Positions 53,048 through 61,588 of a DNA stretch of 64,000 nt are shown here, in pieces. The stretch is from JAQBDA01 sp963709875 (GTDB lineage Bacteria; Chloroflexota; Anaerolineae; Anaerolineales; UBA4823). The notes under the pieces are model-generated. The model made no database searches, was not told where the DNA came from, and saw only the letters and a program-made list of their open reading frames with translations. The translations under genes were made by a program, and so were the position numbers. Where the stretch lies: contig CAVPYB010000005.1 in NCBI GenBank assembly GCA_963709875.1, forward strand, positions 1 through 64,000, given 5' to 3'. The first letter of the stretch is position 1. Every line of letters begins with the position of its first letter.

Positions 53048-54328
53048 ATGGTAGAGAACATTGAAATACTTCAGCGCGACGATGGAACTGAATATATCTG
53101 GAGGAAAAAGACGGCTGTGTTTCTGTCCAGCCAGAGTCTGTCCTTGTTTGGGTCTATGTTGGTCCAGTATGCGATCATCTGGTACGTCACCCTTACTACA
53201 CAGTCCGGAACCATCCTGACCATTTCGACCTTGGCTGGCTTTCTGCCGCAGATCATCATCTCGCTCTTTGCCGGGGTGTGGGCAGATCGCTACCCGCGTA
53301 AATTATTAATCATCTCATCTGACCTGCTGACGGCGGTCAGCACACTCATCCTGGCGGTATTCTTCCTGGTGGGCTACCAGGAGCTGTGGCTGATCTTCCT
53401 GGTTTCCGCCATCCGATCGGTCGGAGCAGGCATCCAGGCACCGGCAGTGAATTCACTGCTGCCACAGATCGTTCCCACCGAAAAGCTGATCCGAGTCAAC
53501 AGCATCAACGGTACGCTGCAGCCGATTATCATGCTCACTACACCGCTGCTCGCTGGAGCATTGCTCTCTATTTCTCGTCTGGAGGCAATATTTTTTATCG
53601 ATGTCGTCACCGCCCTGCTGGCTGTAGTTCTGCTGGTGTACCTGAGAGTACCTGCGCACCAAAAGGCCGCCATTGAAGGCAAGACCGGCTACCTTGACGA
53701 CCTCAAGGAAGGTCTGGCATATATTCGCCAAAACAAGACCATCAGGACGCTGTTTATCTTTTTTGCCTTCATCTTCTTTTTGGTAGCGCCGGTTGCCTTT
53801 CTGACCCCGTTGCTGATAGCCCGCTCCTACGGCAGCGAGGTCTGGAGGCTTACGGCGAACGAAATTGTGTTCTTCCTGGGTTCGATCGCTGGTGGGGTGA
53901 TTATGACAGCCTGGGGTGGGTTCAAGAACCATTTCCGAACCATCGGGCTGGGCTGCATGTTATGGGCGATATTGTTGGTCGGGTTGGGGATTGCGCCGAC
54001 ATTCATCCTTTATTTGGTGTTTATGCTGCTTATCGGTATTCCCATGCCTTTCTTCACTGCCTCCACCACGACGCTGCTGCAGGAAATGGTCGAACAGGAC
54101 CTGCAGGGCAGAGTATTTGGTGTCCAACAGCTGATCATCAGCACTATCATGCCCCTGGGAATGCTGGTTTTTGGTCCAATTGCCGATGTGATCACGATCG
54201 AAATCTTGCTCATCTTGACCGGGATTCTGATGGCGATCCCTGGCGTGTGGATCTTCTTCAACCGGTTACCCACCCGCGCCCCAACCGGAATCGTCCCGGT
54301 GGATTACGAGATGCAGCCTGGGGATTGA
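53048..54328 (+). CDS. MFS transporter (EntS/TetV-like exporter)
   Basis: 426 residues with twelve hydrophobic segments. The N-terminal SLFGSMLVQYAIIWYVTLTTQSG, then FLPQIIISLFAGVWADRYPRK (the MFS loop 2-3 motif), SAIRSVGAGIQAPAVNSLLPQIV, and DLQGRVFGVQQLIISTIMPLG near the C-terminus are characteristic of the MFS_3/EntS group, which exports siderophores or drugs. The substrate is unknown. GGAG lies about 11 bases before the ATG. Confidence 0.9.
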   Translation: MVENIEILQRDDGTEYIWRKKTAVFLSSQSLSLFGSMLVQYAIIWYVTLTTQSGTILTISTLAGFLPQIIISLFAGVWADRYPRKLLIISSDLLTAVSTLILAVFFLVGYQELWLIFLVSAIRSVGAGIQAPAVNSLLPQIVPTEKLIRVNSINGTLQPIIMLTTPLLAGALLSISRLEAIFFIDVVTALLAVVLLVYLRVPAHQKAAIEGKTGYLDDLKEGLAYIRQNKTIRTLFIFFAFIFFLVAPVAFLTPLLIARSYGSEVWRLTANEIVFFLGSIAGGVIMTAWGGFKNHFRTIGLGCMLWAILLVGLGIAPTFILYLVFMLLIGIPMPFFTASTTTLLQEMVEQDLQGRVFGVQQLIISTIMPLGMLVFGPIADVITIEILLILTGILMAIPGVWIFFNRLPTRAPTGIVPVDYEMQPGD

Positions 54329-54458
54329 GCGGCGCATCTCCGGGATCGTACAAAAGCTCAGGGAAAATGAAATGTAGGGAACGGCGGACAGGATAGTTTG
54401 CGCTTACTGGCTGAAACACACACAACCATAACATCCCACCGGCGAACGAGCATCCAGG

Positions 54459-54644
54459 GTGATAGGGGATACGATTATGGGAAAAGACATCGACAAGCTG
54501 CTTTTCGACATCATGCCCGTGCTGCTCGGTGATGGGCTGCGGCTGTTTGGAATTAATAATGCAGAACTGCCGCAGATTGAAAGGCTATCGCTGATGGAGC
54601 TGCCCGCCGGCAGGACGCATCTCAGTTTTCGGATCGTAAAGTAG
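54459..54644 (+). pseudogene. Fragment of a RibD C-terminal/dihydrofolate reductase-family gene
   Basis: The frame reads MGKDIDKLLFDIMPVLLGDGLRLFG, the conserved P-V-x-L-G-x-G-x-x-L-F end of RibD_C/DHFR-like proteins. The N-terminal two thirds are absent. Faint traces (GIVQKLRENEM) occur upstream near 54340 in another frame. The fragment has a GTG that could start translation but no ribosome binding site. Regarded as dead. Confidence 0.6.
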
Positions 54645-54654
54645 GAGACCAGTC

Positions 54655-54924
54655 GTGTGCAGGAATATCAAGACGCTTTATAATTTCGAGCCGCCAGCAA
54701 CTGACGAGGAGATACGCGAGGCGGCACTGCAGTTTGTGCGTAAGATCACCGGTTTCAGCAAACCGTCGAAAGTCAACGAAGCTGCATTTAGGGCCGCTGT
54801 GGAATCGATCACAGCGACCTCAGCAGACCTGCTCAGCTCCCTCGAGACTAACGCGCCGCCTAGGAATCGCCTCGATGAGATCGCCAAGGCGCAGGCTCGT
54901 GCAGCTCAGCGTTATTCCGGTTAG
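54655..54924 (+). CDS. DUF2277 protein
   Basis: 89 residues, GTG start with AGGAG upstream. The sequence MCRNIKTLYNFEPPATDEEIREAALQFVRKITGFSKPS is the DUF2277 signature (small conserved helical protein, unknown function). The next gene begins 13 bases later. Confidence 0.9.
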   Translation: MCRNIKTLYNFEPPATDEEIREAALQFVRKITGFSKPSKVNEAAFRAAVESITATSADLLSSLETNAPPRNRLDEIAKAQARAAQRYSG

Positions 54925-54937
54925 GTGAGGCGGTACC

Positions 54938-55480
54938 GTGAGCCGGTATATCGCCTTACTGCGCGGCATCAACGTTGGAGGGAAAAACCTGATCAAGATG
55001 GCGGACCTGGCAGCCTGCTTCCAGGATCTGGGTTTCACAGATGTGCGTACGTATATCCAGAGCGGCAATGTATTGTTCAGCGCAGACGAGACCGACAGAT
55101 CCCGTCTGGCAGGCTTGCTGGAAGAGGCTCTCTCCAAAGCGTTCCAATATGATGCAAGTGTGGTTCTGCGCTCGGCTGAGGAACTGCAGGATATCGTTTC
55201 GAATGCACCGGAGGGCTTTGGAAACCAGCCGGACACCTATCGCTATGATGTTATTTATCTAAAAGAGCCGCTCACCTCGTCTGAAGCCATGCAGAGTGTG
55301 CTCGTTAAAGAGGGCGTTGACCAGGCTTTTGCTGGGGATGGTGTGCTGTATTTTTCACGGCTGATCAGCAAAGCAACCCAAAGCCGGTTATCACGTATTG
55401 CCAGCATGCCGATCTACCAGAGCATGACAATCCGCAACTGGAATACTACCAATAAGCTGCTGGCAATGACCACGGAATGA
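54938..55480 (+). CDS. DUF1697 protein
   Basis: 180 residues. The opening YIALLRGINVGGKNLIKMADLAACFQDLGFTDVRTYIQSGNVLF and the closing RNWNTTNKLLAM define DUF1697, a common cytoplasmic family of unknown function. GTG start at 54938 with GTGAGG just upstream. Probably one transcript with the DUF2277 gene. Confidence 0.9.
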   Translation: MSRYIALLRGINVGGKNLIKMADLAACFQDLGFTDVRTYIQSGNVLFSADETDRSRLAGLLEEALSKAFQYDASVVLRSAEELQDIVSNAPEGFGNQPDTYRYDVIYLKEPLTSSEAMQSVLVKEGVDQAFAGDGVLYFSRLISKATQSRLSRIASMPIYQSMTIRNWNTTNKLLAMTTE

Positions 55481-55556
55481 GCGGCAGGATGAGAAAGCAA
55501 TTCGCAATTAGGGATCGGTTCGCTCAATCACGCAGACTGATAATAAAGGATGAAAC

Positions 55557-55940
55557 ATGATCGCTCGTATATGACACGGGAAAACAGAGGTCGAAAAAGC
55601 CGATGCATATATGCAGTACTTCCGGATTACTGGACTCGCCGAGTATCAAGCGACGGAAGGAAACCTGGGTGTAACTGTACTGCGGAAGGATGAAGGCGGG
55701 CAGGCGGTATTTCTGATGATCACTTTATGGGAATCAGAAGACGCGATCCGGAAGTTTGCCGGCGAAGATATCAGCCAGGCAAAGTTTTACCCTGCTGACA
55801 GCCAATATTTCGATGAGCTGGAGCCGTTCGTCGCCCACCATGGCCTGCCAGTTTATCGCACACCCAAACACTCATGCCAACCGAACAGCCCGATAATTAA
55901 CCCAGGCTGCGCTCTGGTTCCGCTGCAGCGAGTTGTTTAG
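55557..55940 (+). CDS. Antibiotic-biosynthesis-monooxygenase-like protein with early TGA
   Basis: The ATG at 55557 with AAAGGA upstream reads MIARI, then TGA at 55572, then HGKTEVEKADAYMQYFRITGLAEYQ. Related ABM-fold proteins have Trp at this point (I-W-H-G), so TGG appears to have become TGA. The rest (GNLGVTVLRKDEGGQAVFLMITLWESEDAIRKFAGED) is an intact ferredoxin-like ABM domain. An internal start at the ATG at 55611 would lose the first strand. Likely non-functional or shortened. Confidence 0.65.
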
Positions 55941-56023
55941 CTGCCAACAAACCGAGACGGAGAGTTTGTATCTGCTGAAACCGGCCGCCACATCCTGACG
56001 AGTTGTTGACACGAGCTTAGGAA

Positions 56024-57083
56024 TTACCGGCCAACAAGATTCCCCATGAAGCCATCGATCTCCTCAAGCGAGAGCAGCACGGATTGGCTAGACCGATCGA
56101 GGAAGAATGCATGACCGTCTTCTACCAAGAGTAAGGTTGCATCCACTCCGGCGGTTTCAAGGGCGTTGACATACTCCTCGGAGACCCAACTTTGAGTATC
56201 TTCATCCTCAACTCCATGGATGACCAAAAATGGAGGCTCGCCGCCATCGATCCACGACAGCGGTGACATCTCGGCCAATTTCTCCTGAGGAACCTCACTT
56301 ACCGAGGCCCCCATGTACTTCTCCAGACTAGCTTCAACTGAGTTCTGGGTCGAAACCGTCCATGTTTGTAAGGTCAAAGAAGCCGTAGAGAACGACAACG
56401 CCGAGTGGTGAGTTAGATTGCTGCATCTCATATGGACACTCGCCCTGGTAAGTATCAGGTGTTTCCACCGTGCCGAGCATGGCGGCTAGATAGCCGCCTG
56501 CCGAGTCGCCCATGACAAAGATTTGATCGGTATCAAACCCAAATTCTGAAGCATTGGCATGAATCCAAGCGAACGCACAAAAAGCGTCCTCAACTTGTGC
56601 TGGGTAAGTGTCTGCCGGAGCATACCGGTAATTTGCCGGGACAAGCGCATAACCCTGGTCGGTAAAATGGCGTGCGTACGGCGCATAGAGGTCTTTACTC
56701 CTGGCGATGAAGCCACCTCCATGAAACGCCAAAATCGTAGGATAAGGACCCTCCCCCTCGGGGGGAAGGTAAACGTCGAGCACTTGACGCCAATGCCCAT
56801 CCGGGACGTACGGCTCATTGGAGAAATCTAGCATGGGTTCCTCAATCATCTCGCACGGCTCTTCCACAGCCTCGGTTGGCTCTTCCACGGCTTCGGTTGG
56901 TTCTTCTATAACCTCGGTCGGTTCCTCCATGGCCTCGGTCGGTTCCTTTATGACCTCGGTCGGCTCTTCCATCGCCTCAGTAGGCGCGGCAGGCACTTCA
57001 GTTGCAGCCGGCTGGCAGGCTCCCAGCACCATGCTGGCTAATAAGACGGTAGCTAGCATGGCATCTCGCGTAATGTGTCGCAT
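56024..57083 (-). CDS. Secreted alpha/beta-hydrolase (esterase) lipoprotein, one frameshift
   Basis: Start at 57083 with lipobox MVLGAC, then a tandem EEPTEVI/EEPTEAM/EEPTEAV linker of seven to eight units of 7 residues, then a hormone-sensitive-lipase-type domain: ILAFHGGGFIARSKDLYAPYARHF (oxyanion HGGG) and FVMGDSAGGYLAAML (nucleophile Ser in GDSAG). After GFDPE at about 56345 the homology moves to another frame, EASLEKYMGASVSEV, PPFLVIHGVEDEDT (Asp/Glu) and EDGHAFF (His), ending at 56024. So one indel splits a complete catalytic triad. Surface-anchored esterase. Confidence 0.8.
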
Positions 57084-57485
57084 AACCTCCTTCCTTCTTC
57101 ACAATAAAAATTTTTGGGGATAATTATTGACATTGCGTTAAGGAATTGTCATATCCAAATCACCTCCTTTCATTCCAGGCTCACCTCACCCGGATGGGTG
57201 ACCGGACCGGGGGGAGCTCGATCTCAGCGCGCCTCCTGGTCCAGCTGAACGGCTTTGGTGTACCAGCGTACAGAGCAAGGTTTGGGGATAGTTTTTTAAT
57301 ACTTGACAAATTATATCTTATTTGCTATTATATCCGCAAGGAATATATCCGTGGCAGTAGTAATCAGTGAAAAGTAATCAGTAATCTGGGATCAGGACTT
57401 GACATAACATCGTTTACCTAATTGGCTTATTGCCTGATCACCTAATTCCTAACTCGCAACTCGCAACTCGCAACTGGAGAATTAT
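57084..57485. other. Divergent intergenic region upstream of padR
   Basis: About 400 bases. It contains the promoter at 57304-57331, the word-repeat string CCTGATCACCTAATTCC (near 57433) and three direct repeats of AACTCGC (57450-57474) directly before the padR start. No gene seen. Confidence 0.6.
57304..57331 (+). promoter_or_regulatory. Promoter of the padR operon
   Basis: TTGACA (57304-57309), 16 bases, TATTAT (57326-57331). The leader to the ATG at 57486 is about 150 bases and holds the AACTCGC direct repeats. Confidence 0.6.
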
Positions 57486-57845
57486 ATGACCAACACAACA
57501 CCCATGCCCGAAGAAATGCTGCCCCTGACACCGGCGGTGTTCAACATCCTGCTGGCGCTGGCGGATGGCGAGAAGCACGGCTATGCCATCATGCTGGAGG
57601 TGGAGGCGAATACCGGCGGCGAGGTCAAGATGGGTCCCGGCACGCTGTACGGCTCGATCAAACGCATGCTGAGGGCCGGGCTGATCGAGGAGACGGACGA
57701 GCGCCCCGACCCCGAGCTGGACGACGAGCGTCGGCGCTACTACCGGCTGAGCGGCCTAGGGCAGCGGGCGCTGCACGCCGAGGCAGAACGGCTGTCACGC
57801 CAGGTGTCGGTTGCCCGGCTGAAGCACGTCTTGAACTATACCTGA
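57486..57845 (+). CDS. PadR-family transcriptional regulator
   Basis: 119 residues. Winged helix with MLPLTPAVFNILLALADGEKHGYAIMLEVE, MGPGTLYGSIKRMLRAGLIEE and RRRYYRLSGLGQRAL, all PadR marks. CTGGAG lies 9 bases before the ATG. The two membrane-protein genes follow with 12- and 3-base gaps, so all three form an operon. PadR proteins repress such neighbours until a ligand or membrane stress is sensed. Confidence 0.95.
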   Translation: MTNTTPMPEEMLPLTPAVFNILLALADGEKHGYAIMLEVEANTGGEVKMGPGTLYGSIKRMLRAGLIEETDERPDPELDDERRRYYRLSGLGQRALHAEAERLSRQVSVARLKHVLNYT

Positions 57846-57857
57846 GGGAGGTAAACC

Positions 57858-58739
57858 ATGCTGGAGCATACGCACGACCCGCAAGCGGTGGCCCGATCGG
57901 TGCGCCTGTACCGGCGGCTGGTATCGGCTTATCCCGCCGATTTCCGGCGTGAGTATGGCGAACCGATGCTGCAGGTGTTTCGCGATAGCTGCCTGCGGGC
58001 TATTCTGGAAGGTGGATCACAAGCGCTTATCGCCCTGTGGATCCGCACGAGCTACGATTATTTCAAATCAATCATCGAAGAATATGCTCGAGGAGGAACG
58101 GAAATGACGTGCGAGAAATTTTTCAAACTGAGCGGCTGGGCATTGATGCTGGCAGCGGTTGTCTTTGTGGCTGGAGTTAGTATCGGGGGTGGAGAGAAAT
58201 ATTACGATGATCCGCTGGGCGGGCCGGATGGTTTCTATGAGTACGGCCAGCTCATTCTCATCCCGGTCGCCATGTTATTGTACGCCGTGGGCATGACCGG
58301 TCTGCTGGCTCGCTATGGAGGAATCTCCGGCAGTCTGGGTAAAACCGGATTGGTGATCGCAGTAATCGGCAGCGTGTTGAGCTTTTTCAGCGCCATCCCC
58401 CTGTACGCGCTTATGACTCCCTGGTTAGGAGAGTGGTGGTATTTCATGATTTACAGCATGCTGGCGATGTTGGTGGGTCTATCCTTGTTCGGGCTGATTG
58501 CGCTGCGCACAAAGCCGCTGATACGCTGGAACGCTCTGCCGCTGCTGACCGCCATCTGGTTCCCATTGGTTTTCATAATCGGATGGATGCTTGAACTATC
58601 TGGGATCAGTACGAACGGCATCGATGGGTATATGGCGTTCGCGGCGCTGCTGTTCCTGTTCGTCGGCTCGATCGTGTTGGGCTATATACTGCAGAAGGAC
58701 ATTCCGGCAGTGACCCCCGGCAGCCCGCTTCAGGCTTAA
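57858..58739 (+). CDS. Prefix-domain membrane protein, copy 1
   Basis: 293 residues. The N-terminal 75 residues (RLYRRLVSAYPADFRREYGEPMLQVFRDSCLRAILEGG) resemble the prefix domain found before ABC permeases of the ADOP/MacB type in PadR-linked operons, but no permease core follows. Instead six hydrophobic segments are seen (LSGWALMLAAVVFVAGV, LILIPVAMLLYAVGMTGLLARYGG and others). GGGAGG precedes the ATG. About one third identical in pattern to the next gene, so a tandem duplication. Confidence 0.8.
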   Translation: MLEHTHDPQAVARSVRLYRRLVSAYPADFRREYGEPMLQVFRDSCLRAILEGGSQALIALWIRTSYDYFKSIIEEYARGGTEMTCEKFFKLSGWALMLAAVVFVAGVSIGGGEKYYDDPLGGPDGFYEYGQLILIPVAMLLYAVGMTGLLARYGGISGSLGKTGLVIAVIGSVLSFFSAIPLYALMTPWLGEWWYFMIYSMLAMLVGLSLFGLIALRTKPLIRWNALPLLTAIWFPLVFIIGWMLELSGISTNGIDGYMAFAALLFLFVGSIVLGYILQKDIPAVTPGSPLQA

Positions 58740-58742
58740 ACG

Positions 58743-59618
58743 ATGCTCAAAACCTCTCCTGATCCAGGTCTCGTAGCCATATCGATGTCGGTATATCGTG
58801 CTATGCTTTCGCTATACCCGCTGCGGTTCAAAGCGGAATATGGCGAGCCTATGGCACAGGTCTTCTGTGACTGCTGCAAGCGGGCCTACCTGGAAGGCGG
58901 TAGGCTGGCGCTGCTGGCTTTGTGGGCGCGTACGGGGCTGGATTATCTCAAGACACTCATTGAAGAATATGCCAGAGGAGGCACGAACATGACAAGCGAG
59001 AAGTTCATCAAATTGAGCAGCTGGGCGCTGCTGGTCGGCTCATTAGCCATCTTTATCGGCTGGCTGGCAGATTCTCGCCCGGAGTACAACCGGTTCAACG
59101 CCGCCAGCCTGCCTATCGATCGCTACGCCAACCTGGTCTCGGAACCGCTCGTCATCATGGGGATGCTGCTGGTCAGTCTGGGTATGCTGGGACTGATGGC
59201 TCGCTATGGAGAGAAAGCAGGTGGTATTGGACGCTTAACGCTCGGCCTCGGCGCCCTTTGCGGGTTGGTCAGCGCGATCGGGATGGCAGGTCTGGCGCTC
59301 AATGATAGCGGCCCCTGGTGGTCGATGTTCTGGCTGGGATGGACAGCTCAATACCTGATGCTTTCGCTGTTTGGCGTCGTCTGCCTGCGACGCCGGGTGC
59401 TGCCGCGTTGGAACGGCCTGCCGCTGCTGGTAGGGATCTGGCTGCCCGGCTTTTTCCTGGTGTCCACCGCCTACGAATCGCTGACCGGCACCTGGGTGCC
59501 GTGGGGGCAGGCTATATTCATCTTTATTTTCTCTGTCGGAGCGGTTGGGTTTGCAGGGCTGGGCTACCTGCTTCAGACGGAGTCGCAGCCTGTCCCGCCG
59601 GCAGCAGGAGCTGCCTAG
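58743..59618 (+). CDS. Prefix-domain membrane protein, copy 2
   Basis: 291 residues, same layout as copy 1: YRAMLSLYPLRFKAEYGEPMAQVFCDCCKRAYLEGG, IEEYARGGTNMTSEKFIKLSSWALL, LMARYGEKAGGIGRL, and six hydrophobic segments. It starts 3 bases after the stop of copy 1 without its own ribosome binding site, so it depends on coupling. Function unknown; the padR operon suggests a membrane stress or export role. Confidence 0.8.
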   Translation: MLKTSPDPGLVAISMSVYRAMLSLYPLRFKAEYGEPMAQVFCDCCKRAYLEGGRLALLALWARTGLDYLKTLIEEYARGGTNMTSEKFIKLSSWALLVGSLAIFIGWLADSRPEYNRFNAASLPIDRYANLVSEPLVIMGMLLVSLGMLGLMARYGEKAGGIGRLTLGLGALCGLVSAIGMAGLALNDSGPWWSMFWLGWTAQYLMLSLFGVVCLRRRVLPRWNGLPLLVGIWLPGFFLVSTAYESLTGTWVPWGQAIFIFIFSVGAVGFAGLGYLLQTESQPVPPAAGAA

Positions 59619-59783
59619 GTGATAAAGGTGCCACGCATGTAAATGTGCTTGGCACCAGCTTATTACCACCTGGGAGGTGTATGAACCTAAGTTGAATACC
59701 TGGTGCCTTGGCGTCTTAGCGGTGAGCAAGCCAATGGCAATATCAACAAACTCAGTGGTGGAAAACCGAAAGGAATTACCGTT

Positions 59784-60278
59784 ATGAAAACCATTCAATC
59801 TGCTCTATTCAATAGAACACTTGCCAGGATACTGGTGACCATCATCGTTATCCTGCTGGTAATGGCATTTGCTATGCCTGTGCTGGCCTCCCGCGCTGAG
59901 GTGACCGGCGGGGCATTCCACACTTTCGCCTCTGGTGTCGGGCGCGGCTATGCTATCTCCGGTCATGCCCACATGACCCGCACTGCAGACGGCAAGACCA
60001 TCGTCAGCACGCATGCAGCCGGGTTGGCGGCGAATACCGCCTACGGCGTGCACGTGCACAACAAAGCCTGCAACGACTCCAACGGCGGCGGGCACTACCA
60101 GAACGAGGTCGGCGGCGCGGTGGACTCATACAACGAGATCTGGCCGCTCTTCACCACCAACGCCGCAGGAGTCGGGAATGGGAAGGCAGTACATGCTTAT
60201 ACTGCCCGTCCGGAAGCCCAGGCGGTGGTGATCCACGATACGGACGGAGCGCGCATCGCCTGCGCGGATTTGGAGTAA
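59784..60278 (+). CDS. Secreted Cu-only superoxide dismutase-like protein
   Basis: 164 residues, signal peptide or anchor (ARILVTIIVILLVMAFAMPVLA). The SodC fold is visible with copper ligands GVHVH (His90, His92), GGGHY (His104) and VIHD (His151), and the disulfide pair Cys96/Cys160. The zinc loop with its His and Asp residues is missing: after GGHYQN comes EVGGAVDSYNEIWP. This pattern matches the Cu-only SOD group. It would remove superoxide outside the membrane. AAAGGA lies before the ATG. Activity is inferred, not certain. Confidence 0.8.
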   Translation: MKTIQSALFNRTLARILVTIIVILLVMAFAMPVLASRAEVTGGAFHTFASGVGRGYAISGHAHMTRTADGKTIVSTHAAGLAANTAYGVHVHNKACNDSNGGGHYQNEVGGAVDSYNEIWPLFTTNAAGVGNGKAVHAYTARPEAQAVVIHDTDGARIACADLE

Positions 60279-60343
60279 AGGGATAAGGCAATAAGGTATA
60301 AGGCAATAAGGGATAAGGGAGATTTGGGAGTGGAGACTAGAGG

Positions 60344-61090
60344 GTGACGGATTATACGATCGTGACGGCTCGGGATGCCGAGTTCGAGGCACTCAGTAAG
60401 CAGGTGCACACCGGCGGGGGGCCGGTGTGCCTGGATTACGATGCGGCGGTCCAGCGCTGGTGGCCACTGTTGGATGAGACTTTCCCCGAGCACCAGTTCT
60501 GCCTGCTGGATGAGGCGAGCGGGCAGCCGGTCGCCATTGGCAACAGCCTCCCGCTGGCTTTCAGCGGGGTGCTGTCTGAACTGCCTGATGAGGGGCTGGA
60601 CTGGGTGCTGGAGCAGGGGTTCTTGGATCGTGAGGCTGGCAGGCAGCCGACCTTGATGAGCGCCTTGTACATCGAGGTGGCCGAGGCGCAGCGCGGCCAG
60701 GGCGTCAGCGCGCAGGCGCTGAGCGTGATGCGGCAGATCGGTAGGCAGAAGGGCTTCCAGCAGCTGATCGCCCCGGTGCGCCCGTCATTGAAGGAGCGCT
60801 ACCCGCTGATCCCGATGGAAGAGTATCTACGGTGGCAGACGGCGGAGGGTCTCCCGTTCGACCCGTGGCTGCGGGTGCACGTGCGGGCAGGCGGAAAGAT
60901 ACTGGGAGTCTGCCAGAGGGCAATGAGCGTGAGTGGGACGGCAGCCCAGTGGGCGGAATGGACCGGCATGGCATTCCCCAGCGATGGCAGCTACGTGATC
61001 CCGCACGGGCTGGTGCCTGTGGATGTGCGCGGCGAGCTTGGGGAATACGTCGAGCCGGGCGTTTGGGTGCTGCACGAGCTTGAGAGATAA
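60344..61090 (+). CDS. GNAT-like acetyltransferase-family protein
   Basis: 248 residues, GTG start. The middle part YIEVAEAQRGQGVSAQALSVMRQIGRQKGFQQLIAPVRPS has the R/Q-x-x-G-x-G/A acetyl-CoA loop (QRGQGVSA) of GNAT enzymes. The N-terminal (HQFCLLDEASGQPVAIGNSLPL) and C-terminal parts also fit a conserved GNAT-like family of larger size. The substrate is unknown. Confidence 0.7.
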   Translation: MTDYTIVTARDAEFEALSKQVHTGGGPVCLDYDAAVQRWWPLLDETFPEHQFCLLDEASGQPVAIGNSLPLAFSGVLSELPDEGLDWVLEQGFLDREAGRQPTLMSALYIEVAEAQRGQGVSAQALSVMRQIGRQKGFQQLIAPVRPSLKERYPLIPMEEYLRWQTAEGLPFDPWLRVHVRAGGKILGVCQRAMSVSGTAAQWAEWTGMAFPSDGSYVIPHGLVPVDVRGELGEYVEPGVWVLHELER

Positions 61091-61117
61091 GGACTACCAG
61101 CCCTGAAGAAGGTTTTT

Positions 61118-61588
61118 ATGAGTGAGGAACAAATACTAACCCCGACCCTCAATACCCGCCGGTCTGCGCCGGTTGCCAGGCAGCTGATCGCAATCTTAAT
61201 CGCCTCGCTGGCGGCGACTACAGCGAATGTCATCTTGTACTTCATCTTGAAAGACATATTCGGAGTACCGTTCCTTGCGCCGGAACAGTTCCCGCCGCCA
61301 GAGCTCAGCCCGCTGCCCGCCAGCGATGTCATTCTCTTCAGCCTGATATTCTCCGCCGGGGCAAGCCTGGTGTTCCTGGTCGTTGCCAACACCGCCCGCC
61401 GGCTTGCCCGGACCTTTGTTGTCATCAGTACGGTTGTTCTCGTACTGTCCTTCTTGCTGCCGCTGCGCATACCCACGCCACCGGTGCCCATGGCGACTAA
61501 ATACAGCCTGATGTCCATGCACATCCTGGGAGCGGCGGTGTTGGTGCCGCTGCTGATCGCTATCGGCTTGCCTAGAAAAAATGTCTGA
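61118..61588 (+). CDS. DUF6069-like four-helix membrane protein
   Basis: 156 residues. Four hydrophobic segments with a LPASDVILFSLIFSAGASLVFL second helix and a closing SMHILGAAVLVPLLIAIGLP, the pattern of DUF6069. GAAGG before the ATG. It overlaps the next gene by 8 bases. Confidence 0.75.
   Translation: MSEEQILTPTLNTRRSAPVARQLIAILIASLAATTANVILYFILKDIFGVPFLAPEQFPPPELSPLPASDVILFSLIFSAGASLVFLVVANTARRLARTFVVISTVVLVLSFLLPLRIPTPPVPMATKYSLMSMHILGAAVLVPLLIAIGLPRKNV

Noticed and set aside
567..55574. TGA read as an amino acid (recoding) because of in-frame TGA at 567 and 55572
   Set aside because: TGA ends many intact genes here and Trp is encoded by TGG throughout. One site replaces Arg and the other Trp, so point mutations are the better explanation. 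No SECIS-like hairpin was seen.
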